64,000 bases of DNA from Mesorhizobium qingshengii (GCF_027563465.1 NZ_JAPFQA010000008.1:1-64000), one strand, 5' to 3'; numbered from the stretch's first letter, positions 36,188 to 46,250 are shown. Notes: a model not told the origin generated them from the letters alone. Numbers and translations are program-made.

Positions 36188-37846
36188 ATGCTCGAAACCG
36201 TTCTGAAACACCGCGGCAAACGCCCAACGGGGGCAAATCCGCCGCAGGCGGCCAATCCAGGGGCGCCCGCCCCCGGCAAGACACTCTGCGTTGCGCGCGG
36301 CCTTGCCGCTCCCGGCTTGCGTTCCGCCCTTGCATTGCAAGCGACGCGCGCGATGCTGCGGCTTGCCTTCATAGGTCTGGCGGCAATGTTCGTGGGCCGC
36401 ATGATCTCGGGGAATGCAAGCTGGCTGCTGCTTGGCGCGACGCTGGTCAGCCTGATCCTCGGTTCTGTCGTCGGCCTGGTGGCCGACCGAGCTGTCGCCA
36501 ATACGGAACTGAAGGTCGCCAACGGCCTGCTCGAGGCGCTGCGTCGCGCCCTCGCCGCGGCTCTTCCCTGCGACATCCAGGCGATGCCGCTCGGAACATT
36601 GATCGCCGGACTGCAACGCTATCCGCAAGCCGTGGCCGACCTGGCGGTCGGGCATCGCCTCGCGTCGACCATGTTGGGGCTGGGCCCGCTGCTTGCCGCA
36701 ACCGTGATTGTCGCCGTTTCGTGGGAGGCGGCACTGGCGCTCGTCGTGCTGACCCCGGTGATGATCGTCTTTTTCGCTCTGATTGGCGGTGCGATCCGTA
36801 GCGGCGCCGACGCTCAGGAAAAGGCGTTCGGCCGTCTCGCCGCACAGTTCGCCGATCGCATCCGCACCTTGCCGACCATTCTTGGAAACCACGCGCTGAG
36901 CCGGGAAAGGCGCAAGCTCGCGGTGCGGCTGGATACCTATGCCTCGGGCACGATGGGCGTGCTCAGGATCGCCTTCCTCAACGCCGGCATCATCGACTTC
37001 TTCTCGTCGCTGTCGATCGCGATGCTCGCCGTGTTGCTCGGTCTCGGCCATCTCAAGCTGATCAGCATCCCCGGCTTTACCGACCTCCAGCTTTGGCAGA
37101 GCCTGTTCATCCTGATGATCGCGCCGGAGTATTTCGCCCCGTTCCGGCGCTACGCGGAGCAGTATCACGCCAAGGCCGAGGGCCTCGCCGCCGCCACCGC
37201 GCTCGACACGCTCGTTCTGGCCGCTCATCCGCAATCGCCGGCTTTCGAAGCCGCCATGGTGACCCGCGATCTGGCCGGTGCCGCATCGCTTCTGCCCCGA
37301 ACCGGGCTGGTAGCCATCACCGGACCGAGCGGATCGGGCAAGTCGACCCTGCTGCGCCACCTTGCCGGGATCGGGTCCGCGCCATCTTTCGATGCGGATT
37401 TCGACACCCGCCCAGGCATCGCTTGGTGCTCCACCGACATCTATGTGCCGGAAGGCACGCTTGGCGCTGCCATCGCCTGGCAAAACGACCCATGTTGCCG
37501 GACCCGGCTGCTGCTTGCCGCGGGCAATGTCGGTCTTCTCGACGATGTGCTTCTGCCCGGTGGGCTTGACGCGCTGATCCAGGCCGGCGGTGAGAACCTC
37601 TCCGGCGGGCAACGGGTGCGCATTGGCCTGGCGCGTGCGCTGATCTCGGGCCGGGCCATCTTTGCCGACGAGCCGACCGCCAAGCTTGATCCCGGCAACG
37701 CCGCGATGGTGCGTCGTGCGCTTGCGGATGCGGCGTGCAGCCGGCTCGTCCTGGTGGCAACGCATGACAGAAGCCTGGCCCTGCTTGCCGGCACAACCAT
37801 CGACCTCGGCGCGGACAACCGTCAGACACGGGAGAAAGTCGCATGA
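36188..37846 (+). CDS. cydD: Thiol reductant ABC exporter subunit CydD
   Basis: A 552-residue fused membrane-ATPase half-transporter. Six hydrophobic helices precede a nucleotide-binding domain with Walker A GPSGSGKST, signature LSGGQ and Walker B RAIFADEPTAKLD, then a late His in VATHDRS. CydDC exports glutathione and cysteine to the periplasm and is required for cytochrome bd assembly. There is no obvious Shine-Dalgarno before ATG 36188. It overlaps cydC by 4 bp (ATGA) and is divergent from cydABX. Confidence 0.92.
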   Translation: MLETVLKHRGKRPTGANPPQAANPGAPAPGKTLCVARGLAAPGLRSALALQATRAMLRLAFIGLAAMFVGRMISGNASWLLLGATLVSLILGSVVGLVADRAVANTELKVANGLLEALRRALAAALPCDIQAMPLGTLIAGLQRYPQAVADLAVGHRLASTMLGLGPLLAATVIVAVSWEAALALVVLTPVMIVFFALIGGAIRSGADAQEKAFGRLAAQFADRIRTLPTILGNHALSRERRKLAVRLDTYASGTMGVLRIAFLNAGIIDFFSSLSIAMLAVLLGLGHLKLISIPGFTDLQLWQSLFILMIAPEYFAPFRRYAEQYHAKAEGLAAATALDTLVLAAHPQSPAFEAAMVTRDLAGAASLLPRTGLVAITGPSGSGKSTLLRHLAGIGSAPSFDADFDTRPGIAWCSTDIYVPEGTLGAAIAWQNDPCCRTRLLLAAGNVGLLDDVLLPGGLDALIQAGGENLSGGQRVRIGLARALISGRAIFADEPTAKLDPGNAAMVRRALADAACSRLVLVATHDRSLALLAGTTIDLGADNRQTREKVA

Positions 37847-39477
37847 ACGCTGCCGCGTCCTCGATCTCCGCGCAAGCGCGGATCGGCCCACCGCAAGAGC
37901 CTGTGCGAAACAGGGCACCGTGGCGCCTCGCCCTCGTTCTGGCATTTGCCGCCCTGGCGGGCGGCATCCTGCTGACCGGCGTGTCCGTGTGGTTTCTCGG
38001 CGCGGTCGCCCTGGCGGGCCTGACGCCCGCCGCGTTGACGTTCAACTTCCATGTCCCCGCCGCATTGATACGCCTGTTCGCCCTGACGCGGACGGCGGCA
38101 AAATATGGCGAGCGCGTTGTCGGCCATCGGGCGGCGCTCACGGATCAGGTCCGGCGCCGCTCGACGCTGTTCGCCGCGATGGCGGCGGCCCCCTCGGTGC
38201 GCAAGGCCGGCTGGCAGCTTGGCAACCAGGATCGCCTTGCCGACTATCTCGACGACGTCGAGGACGTGGATTATGCGCGCCTGCGCGTCAGCCTGCCGTC
38301 AGCGACCCTTGGCGTCGCCATTCTCTTGCTTGTCGCCGCGACCCTGTGGATAGCGCCGCTGGCAGTCGTGCCAATCCTGCTGCTCATCACGGTAAACACG
38401 GTCGGGGCCTATTTCCTGGCAAGCCGAGCCGACGCCGATCTGGCGGCCATGCGCGAAGGCAGGCAGCAGGCCTCCCGCCGGCTTGGCGCCGCGATACAGG
38501 CCGTGGTGCCATTGCAGGGCGAACGCCGCTGGGCTCTCATGCTTGAAGCGCCGTTCGATGGCTACGCCAATGCCCAGACGCGCGCGTTGGCGCTTCGCCA
38601 CAGACAGGCCTTGTTCGATACGCTGGCCAACTGCGTGGCGCCATGCGCCATGCTGAGCGTCCTGGTGTCCGCCTGGTTGTCGGGCCTGCGCGGCGAGGCC
38701 CTTTTGGTGCCCGCCCTGCTGGCCTTCGCCTGGCTGGCCGTTGGGGAATCCGTACTGGGCGCATCGAAGATCGTCGTCGCCTTCGCGCGCGAGAAGCGGG
38801 CCCGGTCGACCCTGGCCAAGTGGAATACCCCGGACGGCGTGTCGCGCAAGCATGTCCCGGAGCGTATCTCCTCATTGACGCTAGACCGGTTGCCACGCCA
38901 TGCCCCGGATGGCCGGCTGATTGGAAGGCCGGTCAGCGTGACCTTCAACGCTGGCAGGCCAACGGTCCTGCATGGCGCCAGCGGCTGCGGCAAGACCTCC
39001 TTGTTGAAGCAGATCGCCGGCTGGCTGGACGTCGGTGACGGATGCGTCTTGAGCGACGGCATCGGTCTCGATGTGGATGCGCGTCGCGCCATCAGTTGCT
39101 TCTGCCCCCACGATGCGACGGTTCTCGCCGACACCGTGCGCGAGAACCTGTTTGCCCCGCACGCCAGTGACGACGAATTGTGGAGTGCACTGAGCAGCGT
39201 GGAACTTCAGGACCGGATAAGGGCGGCGGGCGGCCTGGACGGCTGGATCACGCAGGATGTGCTATCGCTCGGCGAGGCGCAAAGGCTGAACCTCGCCCGT
39301 GCATGGCTGTCCAACCGGCCTGTCGTGCTTCTGGACGAGCCGACCGAGCATCTCGATACCGAACAGGGCAAGCGCGTTCTCGATGCGCTACTGCACCGGC
39401 TGCGGCAACGCATCGTCATCCTGTCGAGCCATGACGAGCTGACACCGAAAGGGACCGCGGCGGTTCGATTGCAATGA
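37843..39477 (+). CDS. cydC: Thiol reductant ABC exporter subunit CydC
   Basis: A 544-residue half-transporter forming a heterodimer with CydD. The membrane domain is followed by Walker A GASGCGKTS and Walker B PVVLLDEPTEHLD. The signature motif is changed from LSGGQ to LSLGE (in VLSLGEAQRLNLARAW), so one of the two composite ATP sites is probably degenerate, as seen in many heterodimeric ABC exporters. It starts within the cydD stop (ATGA). Confidence 0.9.
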   Translation: MNAAASSISAQARIGPPQEPVRNRAPWRLALVLAFAALAGGILLTGVSVWFLGAVALAGLTPAALTFNFHVPAALIRLFALTRTAAKYGERVVGHRAALTDQVRRRSTLFAAMAAAPSVRKAGWQLGNQDRLADYLDDVEDVDYARLRVSLPSATLGVAILLLVAATLWIAPLAVVPILLLITVNTVGAYFLASRADADLAAMREGRQQASRRLGAAIQAVVPLQGERRWALMLEAPFDGYANAQTRALALRHRQALFDTLANCVAPCAMLSVLVSAWLSGLRGEALLVPALLAFAWLAVGESVLGASKIVVAFAREKRARSTLAKWNTPDGVSRKHVPERISSLTLDRLPRHAPDGRLIGRPVSVTFNAGRPTVLHGASGCGKTSLLKQIAGWLDVGDGCVLSDGIGLDVDARRAISCFCPHDATVLADTVRENLFAPHASDDELWSALSSVELQDRIRAAGGLDGWITQDVLSLGEAQRLNLARAWLSNRPVVLLDEPTEHLDTEQGKRVLDALLHRLRQRIVILSSHDELTPKGTAAVRLQ

Positions 39478-39620
39478 TGCGACAGGGAACGATTTTCCGA
39501 AGTCGCGATATTTGAAGCGTTGGCACAGGACCAGTTCGAGGGGTAACTCCCGACTTGCAAGGCGGTCGCGTGAAAGACGGTCGGTGACCGGTCAGATCGA
39601 AGCACGGAGAAGGCGAAACC

Positions 39621-40793
39621 ATGAGCGGTCCGATCGTGCTGACGTTCAACCCCGGCTCTTCCACCATCAAGCTTGCCTTGTTCGCGATCGGGACGCACGG
39701 GCCGCGGCCCCTGGCCAAGGGAGTCGTCGACCTGCGGCACCTACCCCTGACGCTGCGCGTCGAGGAGGAAACCAGCGCATTCGACGTCGTGTTGAAGGCA
39801 ACGGTGAGCGACGATCTCCACGCTCTGATCGACGAAATCCTGGCGTGGATCGAGAACCACTTCTCCGTGAACGAACTCTGCGCGGTCGGCCATCGGGTGG
39901 TGCATGGCGGCGACCGTTTTGACGGGCCGGCATTGGTCAGCGACGACGTGTTGGCCGCGATCGAAGCTTTGGTGCCGTTGGCTCCTCTCCACCAGCCTCA
40001 AAGCATTCGCCTGATCCGCGCCGTCAGCCACTTGCGGCCGGGACTACGCCAGGTTGCGTCCTTCGACACCGCCTTCCATCGCAGCCAGAGCGATCTGGTC
40101 CGCCGCTTTGCCCTGCCGCGCGAACTGTTCGACCAGGGCATCAAGCACTACGGCTTCCATGGCCTCTCCTACAAATTCATCGCTTCCAGGATACAGGAGC
40201 TTGCGCCCGACACGGCCGCCGGACGCGTCATCGTCGCCCATCTCGGCAGCGGCGCGAGCCTGTGCGGGCTCGCCGCAGGCGTCAGCCGCGACACCAGCAT
40301 GAGTTTTTCGACGCTCGACGGCATTCCGATGGCAACGCGCTGCGGCGCACTGGACCCTGGCGTCATCATCCACCTGCTGAAGCAGCGCGGACTGGGGGTC
40401 GAGGATATCGAGGACATGCTCTATCACCGCTCCGGCCTGCTGGGCATTTCGGGCATCAGCGCCGACAGCCGCGACCTGATCTCCAGCAAGGATCCAAGAG
40501 CACGCGAAGCGCTTGAACTATTCGCCTTTCGCATTGCGCGGGAAACGGCGGCCATCACCGTAGCGCTGGGCGGGCTCGACGGCATCGTCTTCACCGCCGG
40601 CATCGGCGAGCATCAGCCGGAGATCCGTGCAGCCATCTGCAAGCACCTCGGATGGCTGGGCGTGGTCATCGATGCCGCGGCGAATGCTCGGAACGCCACG
40701 CGGATCGAGGCGGCAGGCAGCAAGGTCGTCGTCATGATCGTTCCGACTGATGAGGAACAGGTGATCGCGCGGGAGGCCCTGTCCATCATCTGA
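39621..40793 (+). CDS. ackA: Acetate kinase
   Basis: A 390-residue ASKHA-fold kinase interconverting acetyl phosphate plus ADP with acetate plus ATP. Motifs: LTFNPGSSTIKLALF (phosphate 1), VGHRVVHGGDRF, the FDTAFHRS pair with HYGFHGLSYKFI, VIVAHLGSGASLCG, and FTAGIGEHQPEIR. No phosphotransacetylase gene is adjacent; instead a phosphoketolase gene follows and would supply acetyl phosphate. It starts 143 bp after cydC with no recognisable FixK box of its own, so it may be read from the cydDC transcript. Confidence 0.94.
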   Translation: MSGPIVLTFNPGSSTIKLALFAIGTHGPRPLAKGVVDLRHLPLTLRVEEETSAFDVVLKATVSDDLHALIDEILAWIENHFSVNELCAVGHRVVHGGDRFDGPALVSDDVLAAIEALVPLAPLHQPQSIRLIRAVSHLRPGLRQVASFDTAFHRSQSDLVRRFALPRELFDQGIKHYGFHGLSYKFIASRIQELAPDTAAGRVIVAHLGSGASLCGLAAGVSRDTSMSFSTLDGIPMATRCGALDPGVIIHLLKQRGLGVEDIEDMLYHRSGLLGISGISADSRDLISSKDPRAREALELFAFRIARETAAITVALGGLDGIVFTAGIGEHQPEIRAAICKHLGWLGVVIDAAANARNATRIEAAGSKVVVMIVPTDEEQVIAREALSII

Positions 40794-40858
40794 GGCCGAC
40801 ACTCCCCGCCGCGGTTTGGGCCGGCGGACGCAACCTGTTGGAGCGCGGACGCTTGTTG

Positions 40859-40872
40859 TTGATCGGGATCAA
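40859..40872. promoter_or_regulatory. Perfect FixK/FNR-type box before xfp
   Basis: TTGATCGGGATCAA is an exact TTGAT-N4-ATCAA palindrome in the ackA-xfp gap, centred 109 bp before the chosen xfp ATG. A -10-like CAATGT lies 32 bp downstream of its centre (40895-40900). Confidence 0.85.
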
Positions 40873-40974
40873 TGTGAAGGGATCATGCCCGCAGCAATGT
40901 CGAGCCGTTCGGCGATGCGAACTGAATCGGCGGCGTGCGTACGCGTAATTGACAACCAGAGACGGAACATTTCC

Positions 40975-43368
40975 ATGGACGCGACGGAACGGGACGCGGT
41001 GCCGACAGGACAGGTCCTGACGGCGGATGAATTGAAGCTCATGCACGCATGGTGGCGCGCGGCGAATTATCTGTCCGTCGGTCAGGTTTATCTGCTTGCC
41101 AATCCCCTCTTGCGAGAACCGCTCAAGATCGAGCACGTCAAGCCGCGCCTTCTCGGCCACTGGGGCACCACGCCCGGATTGAACTTTGTCTACGTGCATC
41201 TCAATCGCATCATCCGGACCAGGGGCACCAATGTGCTTTTCGTTGCCGGCCCGGGACACGGGGCTCCCGGTGTCGTGGCCAATACCTATCTCGAAGGAAC
41301 CTATAGCGAGCTCTATCCCGACATATCTCGCGATGAGGAAGGCCTCTGTCGGCTGTTTCGCCAGTTTTCTTTCCCTGGCGGCATACCCAGCCATGCTGCG
41401 CCGGAAACGCCCGGTTCGATTCACGAGGGTGGCGAACTCGGCTATTCGCTGGCGCATGCCTATGGCGCCGTGCTCGACAATCCCGACCTCGTCGTCGCGT
41501 GCGTGATCGGCGATGGCGAAGCCGAAACCGGACCGCTGGCGACATCATGGCACGCCAACAAGTTTCTCAATCCCGCGGCCGATGGCGCCGTTCTGCCGAT
41601 CCTGCATCTGAACGGCTATAAGATCGCGAACCCCACGGTGCTGGCGCGCATCCCGCCCGAGGAACTGGAGGCGCTGTTGCGCGGCTACGGCTATGCGCCC
41701 CTGTTCGTGGAAGGCGATGAGCCCCAGACAATGCATCAGAAAATGGCCGGTGCGCTGGAAGAGGCTTTCGCACGCATCAAGGCTATTCAATCGGCCGCGC
41801 GCGGAGACGGCCAGGCCCAGCGGCCTCAGTGGCCGATGATCGTGCTGCGCAGCCCAAAGGGCTGGACCGGCCCGAAGACGGTCGACGGCCTCAAGGCCGA
41901 GGGTTTCTGGCGCTCGCATCAGGTGCCCTTCAGCGACATGACCAAGCCCGGTCATCTGCAACTTCTGGACGATTGGCTGCGAAGCTACAAGCCCGAGGAG
42001 CTGTTCGATGAAGCGGGCGCTCTACGCACCGAGATCGCCGCGCTCGCTCCAGCGGGCGAGCAGCGCATGAGCGCCAATCCACATGCCAATGGCGGAGCGC
42101 TGATGCGTCCGCTGCGGCTGCCCGGATTCGAGTCCTACGCCATTCCGGTCGCGCACCCCGGGGAAGCCAATGCGGAGGCGACCCGGATCATGGGCACGTT
42201 CCTGCGTGACGTGATGCGGGAGAACGGGGCAAGCCGGAACTTTCGCGTCTTCGGTCCGGACGAGACCGCGTCAAACCGGCTTCAGGCGCTGTTCGAGGTC
42301 ACGGACAGGGCTTGGGATGCACGGACCATTGCCGAAGACGACCATCTGGCGCCGGCTGGCCGCGTGATGGAAATCCTCAGCGAGCATCTGTGCCAGGGCT
42401 GGCTCGAGGGCTATCTGCTGACTGGCCGCCACGGGCTGCTTTCCTGTTACGAAGCGTTCATCCACATCGTCGATTCCATGTTCAATCAGCACGCGAAGTG
42501 GCTCAAGACTTCGCGGGACGTAGCCTGGCGGCGCCCGATTGCATCGCTGAACTATCTGCTGACATCCCATGTCTGGCAGCAGGATCACAACGGTTTCAGC
42601 CATCAGGATCCCGGCTTCATCGACCATGTCGCGAACAAGAAGGCCGATATCGTCCGCATCTACCTGCCGCCGGACGCCAATACGCTGCTCTACGTCACCG
42701 ATCACTGCCTCCGAAGCTGGGGGCGGATCAATGTCATTGTCGCGGGAAAGGCCCCTGCCCCACAATGGCTCGACATGGACGCGGCGATCAAACACTGCAC
42801 CCAGGGCGTCGGCATCTGGGAATGGGCCAGCAACGACCGGGGCGGTGAGCCGGATGTCGTACTAGCCTGCGCCGGGGATGTGCCTACCCTTGAGACCCTC
42901 GCGGCGGTGGATCTGCTGCGCCACTACCTTCCGGAATTGAAGGTGCGGGTGGTCAACGTGGTGGATTTGATGACGCTGCAGCCGAACACGGCTCATCCGC
43001 ACGGCTTGAGCGATCGTGACTTCGACGCACTGTTCACCAAGGACAAGCCCGTCGTCTTCGCCTATCACGGCTATCCGACGCTGATCCACCGGCTGGTCTA
43101 CAAGCGCACCAACCACCAAAACATCCATGTGCGCGGCTATCAGGAGGAAGGGTCGACGACGACCACGTTCGACATGGTGGTTCGCAACAAGCTCGACCGC
43201 TTCCATCTCGCGGCCGACGTCATCGACCTCGTGCCAGGGCTCGGCGCGAGTGCCGTCTACGTCAAGCAGGCCATGCGCGACAAGCTCGTCGAACACGAAC
43301 GCTACATTCGCGCCCACGGCATCGACATGCCCGAGATCCGCGAATGGCGCTGGACCGTCGGGGCTTGA
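40975..43368 (+). CDS. xfp: Xylulose-5-phosphate/fructose-6-phosphate phosphoketolase
   Basis: A 797-residue thiamine-diphosphate enzyme that splits xylulose-5-P or fructose-6-P with phosphate into acetyl phosphate and a shorter sugar phosphate. Motifs include LLGHWGTTPGLNFVYVHLNR, GPGHGAPGVVANTYLEGTYSE, FSFPGGIPSHAAPETPGSIHEGG (part of the conserved N-terminal block), the ThDP-binding VIGDGEAETGPLA, and the C-terminal GYQEEGSTTTTFDM. ATG 40975 gives the family length; frames further upstream overlap the FixK box. With ackA it forms a route to ATP independent of respiration. Confidence 0.95.
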   Translation: MDATERDAVPTGQVLTADELKLMHAWWRAANYLSVGQVYLLANPLLREPLKIEHVKPRLLGHWGTTPGLNFVYVHLNRIIRTRGTNVLFVAGPGHGAPGVVANTYLEGTYSELYPDISRDEEGLCRLFRQFSFPGGIPSHAAPETPGSIHEGGELGYSLAHAYGAVLDNPDLVVACVIGDGEAETGPLATSWHANKFLNPAADGAVLPILHLNGYKIANPTVLARIPPEELEALLRGYGYAPLFVEGDEPQTMHQKMAGALEEAFARIKAIQSAARGDGQAQRPQWPMIVLRSPKGWTGPKTVDGLKAEGFWRSHQVPFSDMTKPGHLQLLDDWLRSYKPEELFDEAGALRTEIAALAPAGEQRMSANPHANGGALMRPLRLPGFESYAIPVAHPGEANAEATRIMGTFLRDVMRENGASRNFRVFGPDETASNRLQALFEVTDRAWDARTIAEDDHLAPAGRVMEILSEHLCQGWLEGYLLTGRHGLLSCYEAFIHIVDSMFNQHAKWLKTSRDVAWRRPIASLNYLLTSHVWQQDHNGFSHQDPGFIDHVANKKADIVRIYLPPDANTLLYVTDHCLRSWGRINVIVAGKAPAPQWLDMDAAIKHCTQGVGIWEWASNDRGGEPDVVLACAGDVPTLETLAAVDLLRHYLPELKVRVVNVVDLMTLQPNTAHPHGLSDRDFDALFTKDKPVVFAYHGYPTLIHRLVYKRTNHQNIHVRGYQEEGSTTTTFDMVVRNKLDRFHLAADVIDLVPGLGASAVYVKQAMRDKLVEHERYIRAHGIDMPEIREWRWTVGA

Positions 43369-43583
43369 ACAGGACAAAACCGTTCAATTTCGGCCGGCCG
43401 AGGAACGAAATCCTTGCCGGCTAGGCCCTCGCCCTCTCGATGAACTGACACTGGCCCACGCGATCCATGTCCTGCAGACACGCAGCAGGCGCTTGCTGAC
43501 GTGCATCCGCGCGGATGTTCCTTGTCGCCATTCCCTTCTGGATCATATCTGGCGCCACCCATCAGGCCGATTGTGGCATTCTG

Positions 43584-46250
43584 CTACCCGTCGACGGTCT
43601 TGCCGGAAAGCATTCGATGATGATGATGCTTCTCGTGATCGAAGAACCAGCGCTTGGTTACCTCCGAGGCCAACAGATAGAGCGCGGTGATGGCGACGAG
43701 CCCGACAAGCACGGACAGCGGCAGCGGCACAAAGCCGAACCATGCCGCAAAGGGGGCATAGGGCGAGATGATCGCGATAACCGCGACAGCCAGCGTAAGC
43801 CAGGCAAGCAGCGGGCTTGGACGGCTCGCCCAGAACGCCTTGTGGGTGCGCACGATAAGCACGATCGCCAGTTGGGTCGTGAGCGACTCGACGAACCACG
43901 CGGTTTGGAACATGGCGGGCGCTGCGTTGGCGATGAACAGCAGGAACGCGAAGGTCGCAAAGTCAAACAGGGAACTGATAGGCCCAAAGCTGAGCATAAA
44001 CCGCCGCACGGAGCCAATGTCCCAGCGGCGCGGTCGGTGCAACTGCTCCGCATCGACATTGTCAGTGGCGATCGCCAGCGAGGGAATGCTGGACAGCAGG
44101 TTGTTGAGCAGGATCTGCGTTGCCAGTAGCGGCAGGAAAGGCAGGAACAGCGAGGCGGCGGCCATGCTGATCATGTTGCCGAAATTGGCGCTGGTCGTGA
44201 TGGAGATGTATTTCATCGTGTTGGCGAAGGTCTTGCGGCCGTCGTCGACGCCGCGCACCAGAACGCCCAGATCCTGTTTGAGAAGAATGATGTCGGCGGC
44301 CTCGCGTGCGACATCGACCGCGGTGTCGACCGAGATACCGATATCAGCTTCGTGCAGGGCGGGCGCATCATTGATGCCGTCTCCCATATAGCCGACGACA
44401 TGGCCCCGGCTTCGGAATGCCTCGACAATGCGTTCTTTTTGATTGGGGTCGATTTCGACAAACAGGTCGGTGTGTCGCACGGCTGCGAAGAGAGCGCTTT
44501 TTGTCAGCTTCGACAGATCCTCGCCGGTCATGATCCTCTCGGCGCGCAAGCCAACCGCCGTGGCGAGATGCGCGGTGACATAGCGGTTGTCGCCCGAAAT
44601 GACCTTTACCGCGATACCCCTGTGGGTTGCCGCCGAAAGCGCCTCCTTGATCCCCTGCTTCGGCGGATCGAGGAAAAGCAGGAAGCCCGCGAAGGCGAGA
44701 TCGGTCTCGTCCTTCCTGGATAGGGCACCCCCGCTTTCGAAACGGCGGATAGCCATGCCCAGGACCCGATAGCCGTCGGCACTCCAGCGTCTAAATTTCT
44801 CGTCGATCGCGGCACGATGCGTGTCACCCAGGGGTTCCAGCCCATTCGCAGTTCGAAGGAAGCTGCAGACTTCGAGGACATTTTGCACTGCACCCTTGGT
44901 GATCAGAAGGTCTTCGGCGCCGTTGTGGTGGACAACAATGGACAGCCGCTTGCGGATGAAGTCGTAGGGAATCTCATCGACCTTCGTGAAGGACCTCAAT
45001 GTTGCACCGTCGTCGCCTTGGGCACTGGCTATCGCTTCGTCCAGCGGGTTTTTCAACCCGGTCTGCAAGGTGGCGTTGAGGCGTGCCCAAAGGAGGACAT
45101 CCGTCGAGGGATGGCCGTCGACGTCGAGCCATCCATCGAGGTGGATGACACCTTCGGTCAGCGTTCCGGTCTTGTCGGTACAGAGCAGGTCCATGCTGCC
45201 CAAATTCTCGATGGCATCGAGCCGGCGCACGATGACACCGTTGGCCGCCATAGCGCGGGCACCTCGAGCCAGCGTCACGCTGATGATGGCTGGAAGCAGT
45301 TCCGGCGTGAGACCCACGGCCAGCGCCAGCGAGAACAGCAGCGATTCAATCAGCGGCCGATGGAGCAGCAGATTGGCGAAGAACACGATGATGACGATCA
45401 CCAGCATGATCTCCGTCATCAGGTAGCCAAAGCGTCTGATGCCCTGGGCAAAGCCTGTTTCGGGAATACGTCGCTCGAGGGCCGCGGCGATTGAAGCGAA
45501 CTCGGTGCGTTCACCGGTCGCCGCCGCCAGTACAGTCGCGGTGCCGCTGCGGACCGACGTGCCGGTGAAGACGGCATTGCTGCGCTGCGCGATGGAAGCT
45601 TCTGGCGCGGATCGGCCCGGTGTTTTCACAACCGGAAACGTCTCACCGGTCAGCACCGCCTCGCTGACATTGAAATCGCGCGCATCCAGAATGACACCGT
45701 CCGCGGGAATGAGGTTTCCGGCCGAGAGCCGGATCACGTCCCCAGGCACGATGTCTTCGGCATTGATGGCGCATTCGGCACCGTCGCGCAGGACAATAGC
45801 CTTGTGTGAAACACGCTGTTTCAGTGCTTCCGTCGCTCGCGACGCGCCATATTCCTGGGTGAAGCTCAGGACGCAGCTCGCCAGCACGATCGCGCCGATG
45901 ATCGCTGCCTCCTGGCCCTCACCAACGAAAGCCGACACGCCGGCCGCAAAAATGAGGATCAGGACCAGTGGACTGCGGAACTGCCCCACAAATATGGTCA
46001 AAGCCGACGTGCCGGATCGAGACTCCGGCGTGTTTCGGCCGAACTTTGCAAGCCTTGATGCGGCCTCGGAGGTGGCAAGCCCCGAGCCCGATGTCTCGAG
46101 ACGATGCAGGAGGTCATTGGCCTCGATCGACCAATAGGCATCTTCGTCAGGAATGCCCGCCGATGCAGGGACGGGTTGCATCGCAATTCCTGTTTGCCCG
46201 TCCTGCCGCGTTGGCTGTTCAACATCGCTCGGCACGGTGCGAGACACCAT
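43584..46250 (-). CDS. mgtA: Magnesium-translocating P-type ATPase (MgtA-like, P3B)
   Basis: An 888-residue P-type ATPase. The phosphorylation motif is LLCTDKTGTLTEG, the hinge GDGINDAPALHEADIG, and the TM4 region GLTPELLPAIISVTLARGA is characteristic of MgtA/MgtB rather than Ca2+ or H+ pumps. The C-terminal MLSFGPISSLFDFATFAFLL and WFVESLTTQ also match MgtA. ATG 46250 overlaps the stop of the small upstream ORF (TGATG), implying coupling; ATG 46181 (MQPVPAS), with CAGGAATT before it, is an alternative start giving 865 residues. It is probably driven from the FixK box at 46482. Confidence 0.9.
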   Translation of the reverse strand: MVSRTVPSDVEQPTRQDGQTGIAMQPVPASAGIPDEDAYWSIEANDLLHRLETSGSGLATSEAASRLAKFGRNTPESRSGTSALTIFVGQFRSPLVLILIFAAGVSAFVGEGQEAAIIGAIVLASCVLSFTQEYGASRATEALKQRVSHKAIVLRDGAECAINAEDIVPGDVIRLSAGNLIPADGVILDARDFNVSEAVLTGETFPVVKTPGRSAPEASIAQRSNAVFTGTSVRSGTATVLAAATGERTEFASIAAALERRIPETGFAQGIRRFGYLMTEIMLVIVIIVFFANLLLHRPLIESLLFSLALAVGLTPELLPAIISVTLARGARAMAANGVIVRRLDAIENLGSMDLLCTDKTGTLTEGVIHLDGWLDVDGHPSTDVLLWARLNATLQTGLKNPLDEAIASAQGDDGATLRSFTKVDEIPYDFIRKRLSIVVHHNGAEDLLITKGAVQNVLEVCSFLRTANGLEPLGDTHRAAIDEKFRRWSADGYRVLGMAIRRFESGGALSRKDETDLAFAGFLLFLDPPKQGIKEALSAATHRGIAVKVISGDNRYVTAHLATAVGLRAERIMTGEDLSKLTKSALFAAVRHTDLFVEIDPNQKERIVEAFRSRGHVVGYMGDGINDAPALHEADIGISVDTAVDVAREAADIILLKQDLGVLVRGVDDGRKTFANTMKYISITTSANFGNMISMAAASLFLPFLPLLATQILLNNLLSSIPSLAIATDNVDAEQLHRPRRWDIGSVRRFMLSFGPISSLFDFATFAFLLFIANAAPAMFQTAWFVESLTTQLAIVLIVRTHKAFWASRPSPLLAWLTLAVAVIAIISPYAPFAAWFGFVPLPLSVLVGLVAITALYLLASEVTKRWFFDHEKHHHHRMLSGKTVDG

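Noticed and set aside
36098..37945. 615-residue minus-strand open frame opposite cydD
   Set aside because: It overlaps the intact CydD gene and the FixK-type box, and its composition is that of a frame shadow.
43390..43401. 12-bp palindrome TCGGCCGGCCGA after xfp
   Set aside because: It has no U-run or spaced arms, and short GC palindromes are expected by chance in this composition.
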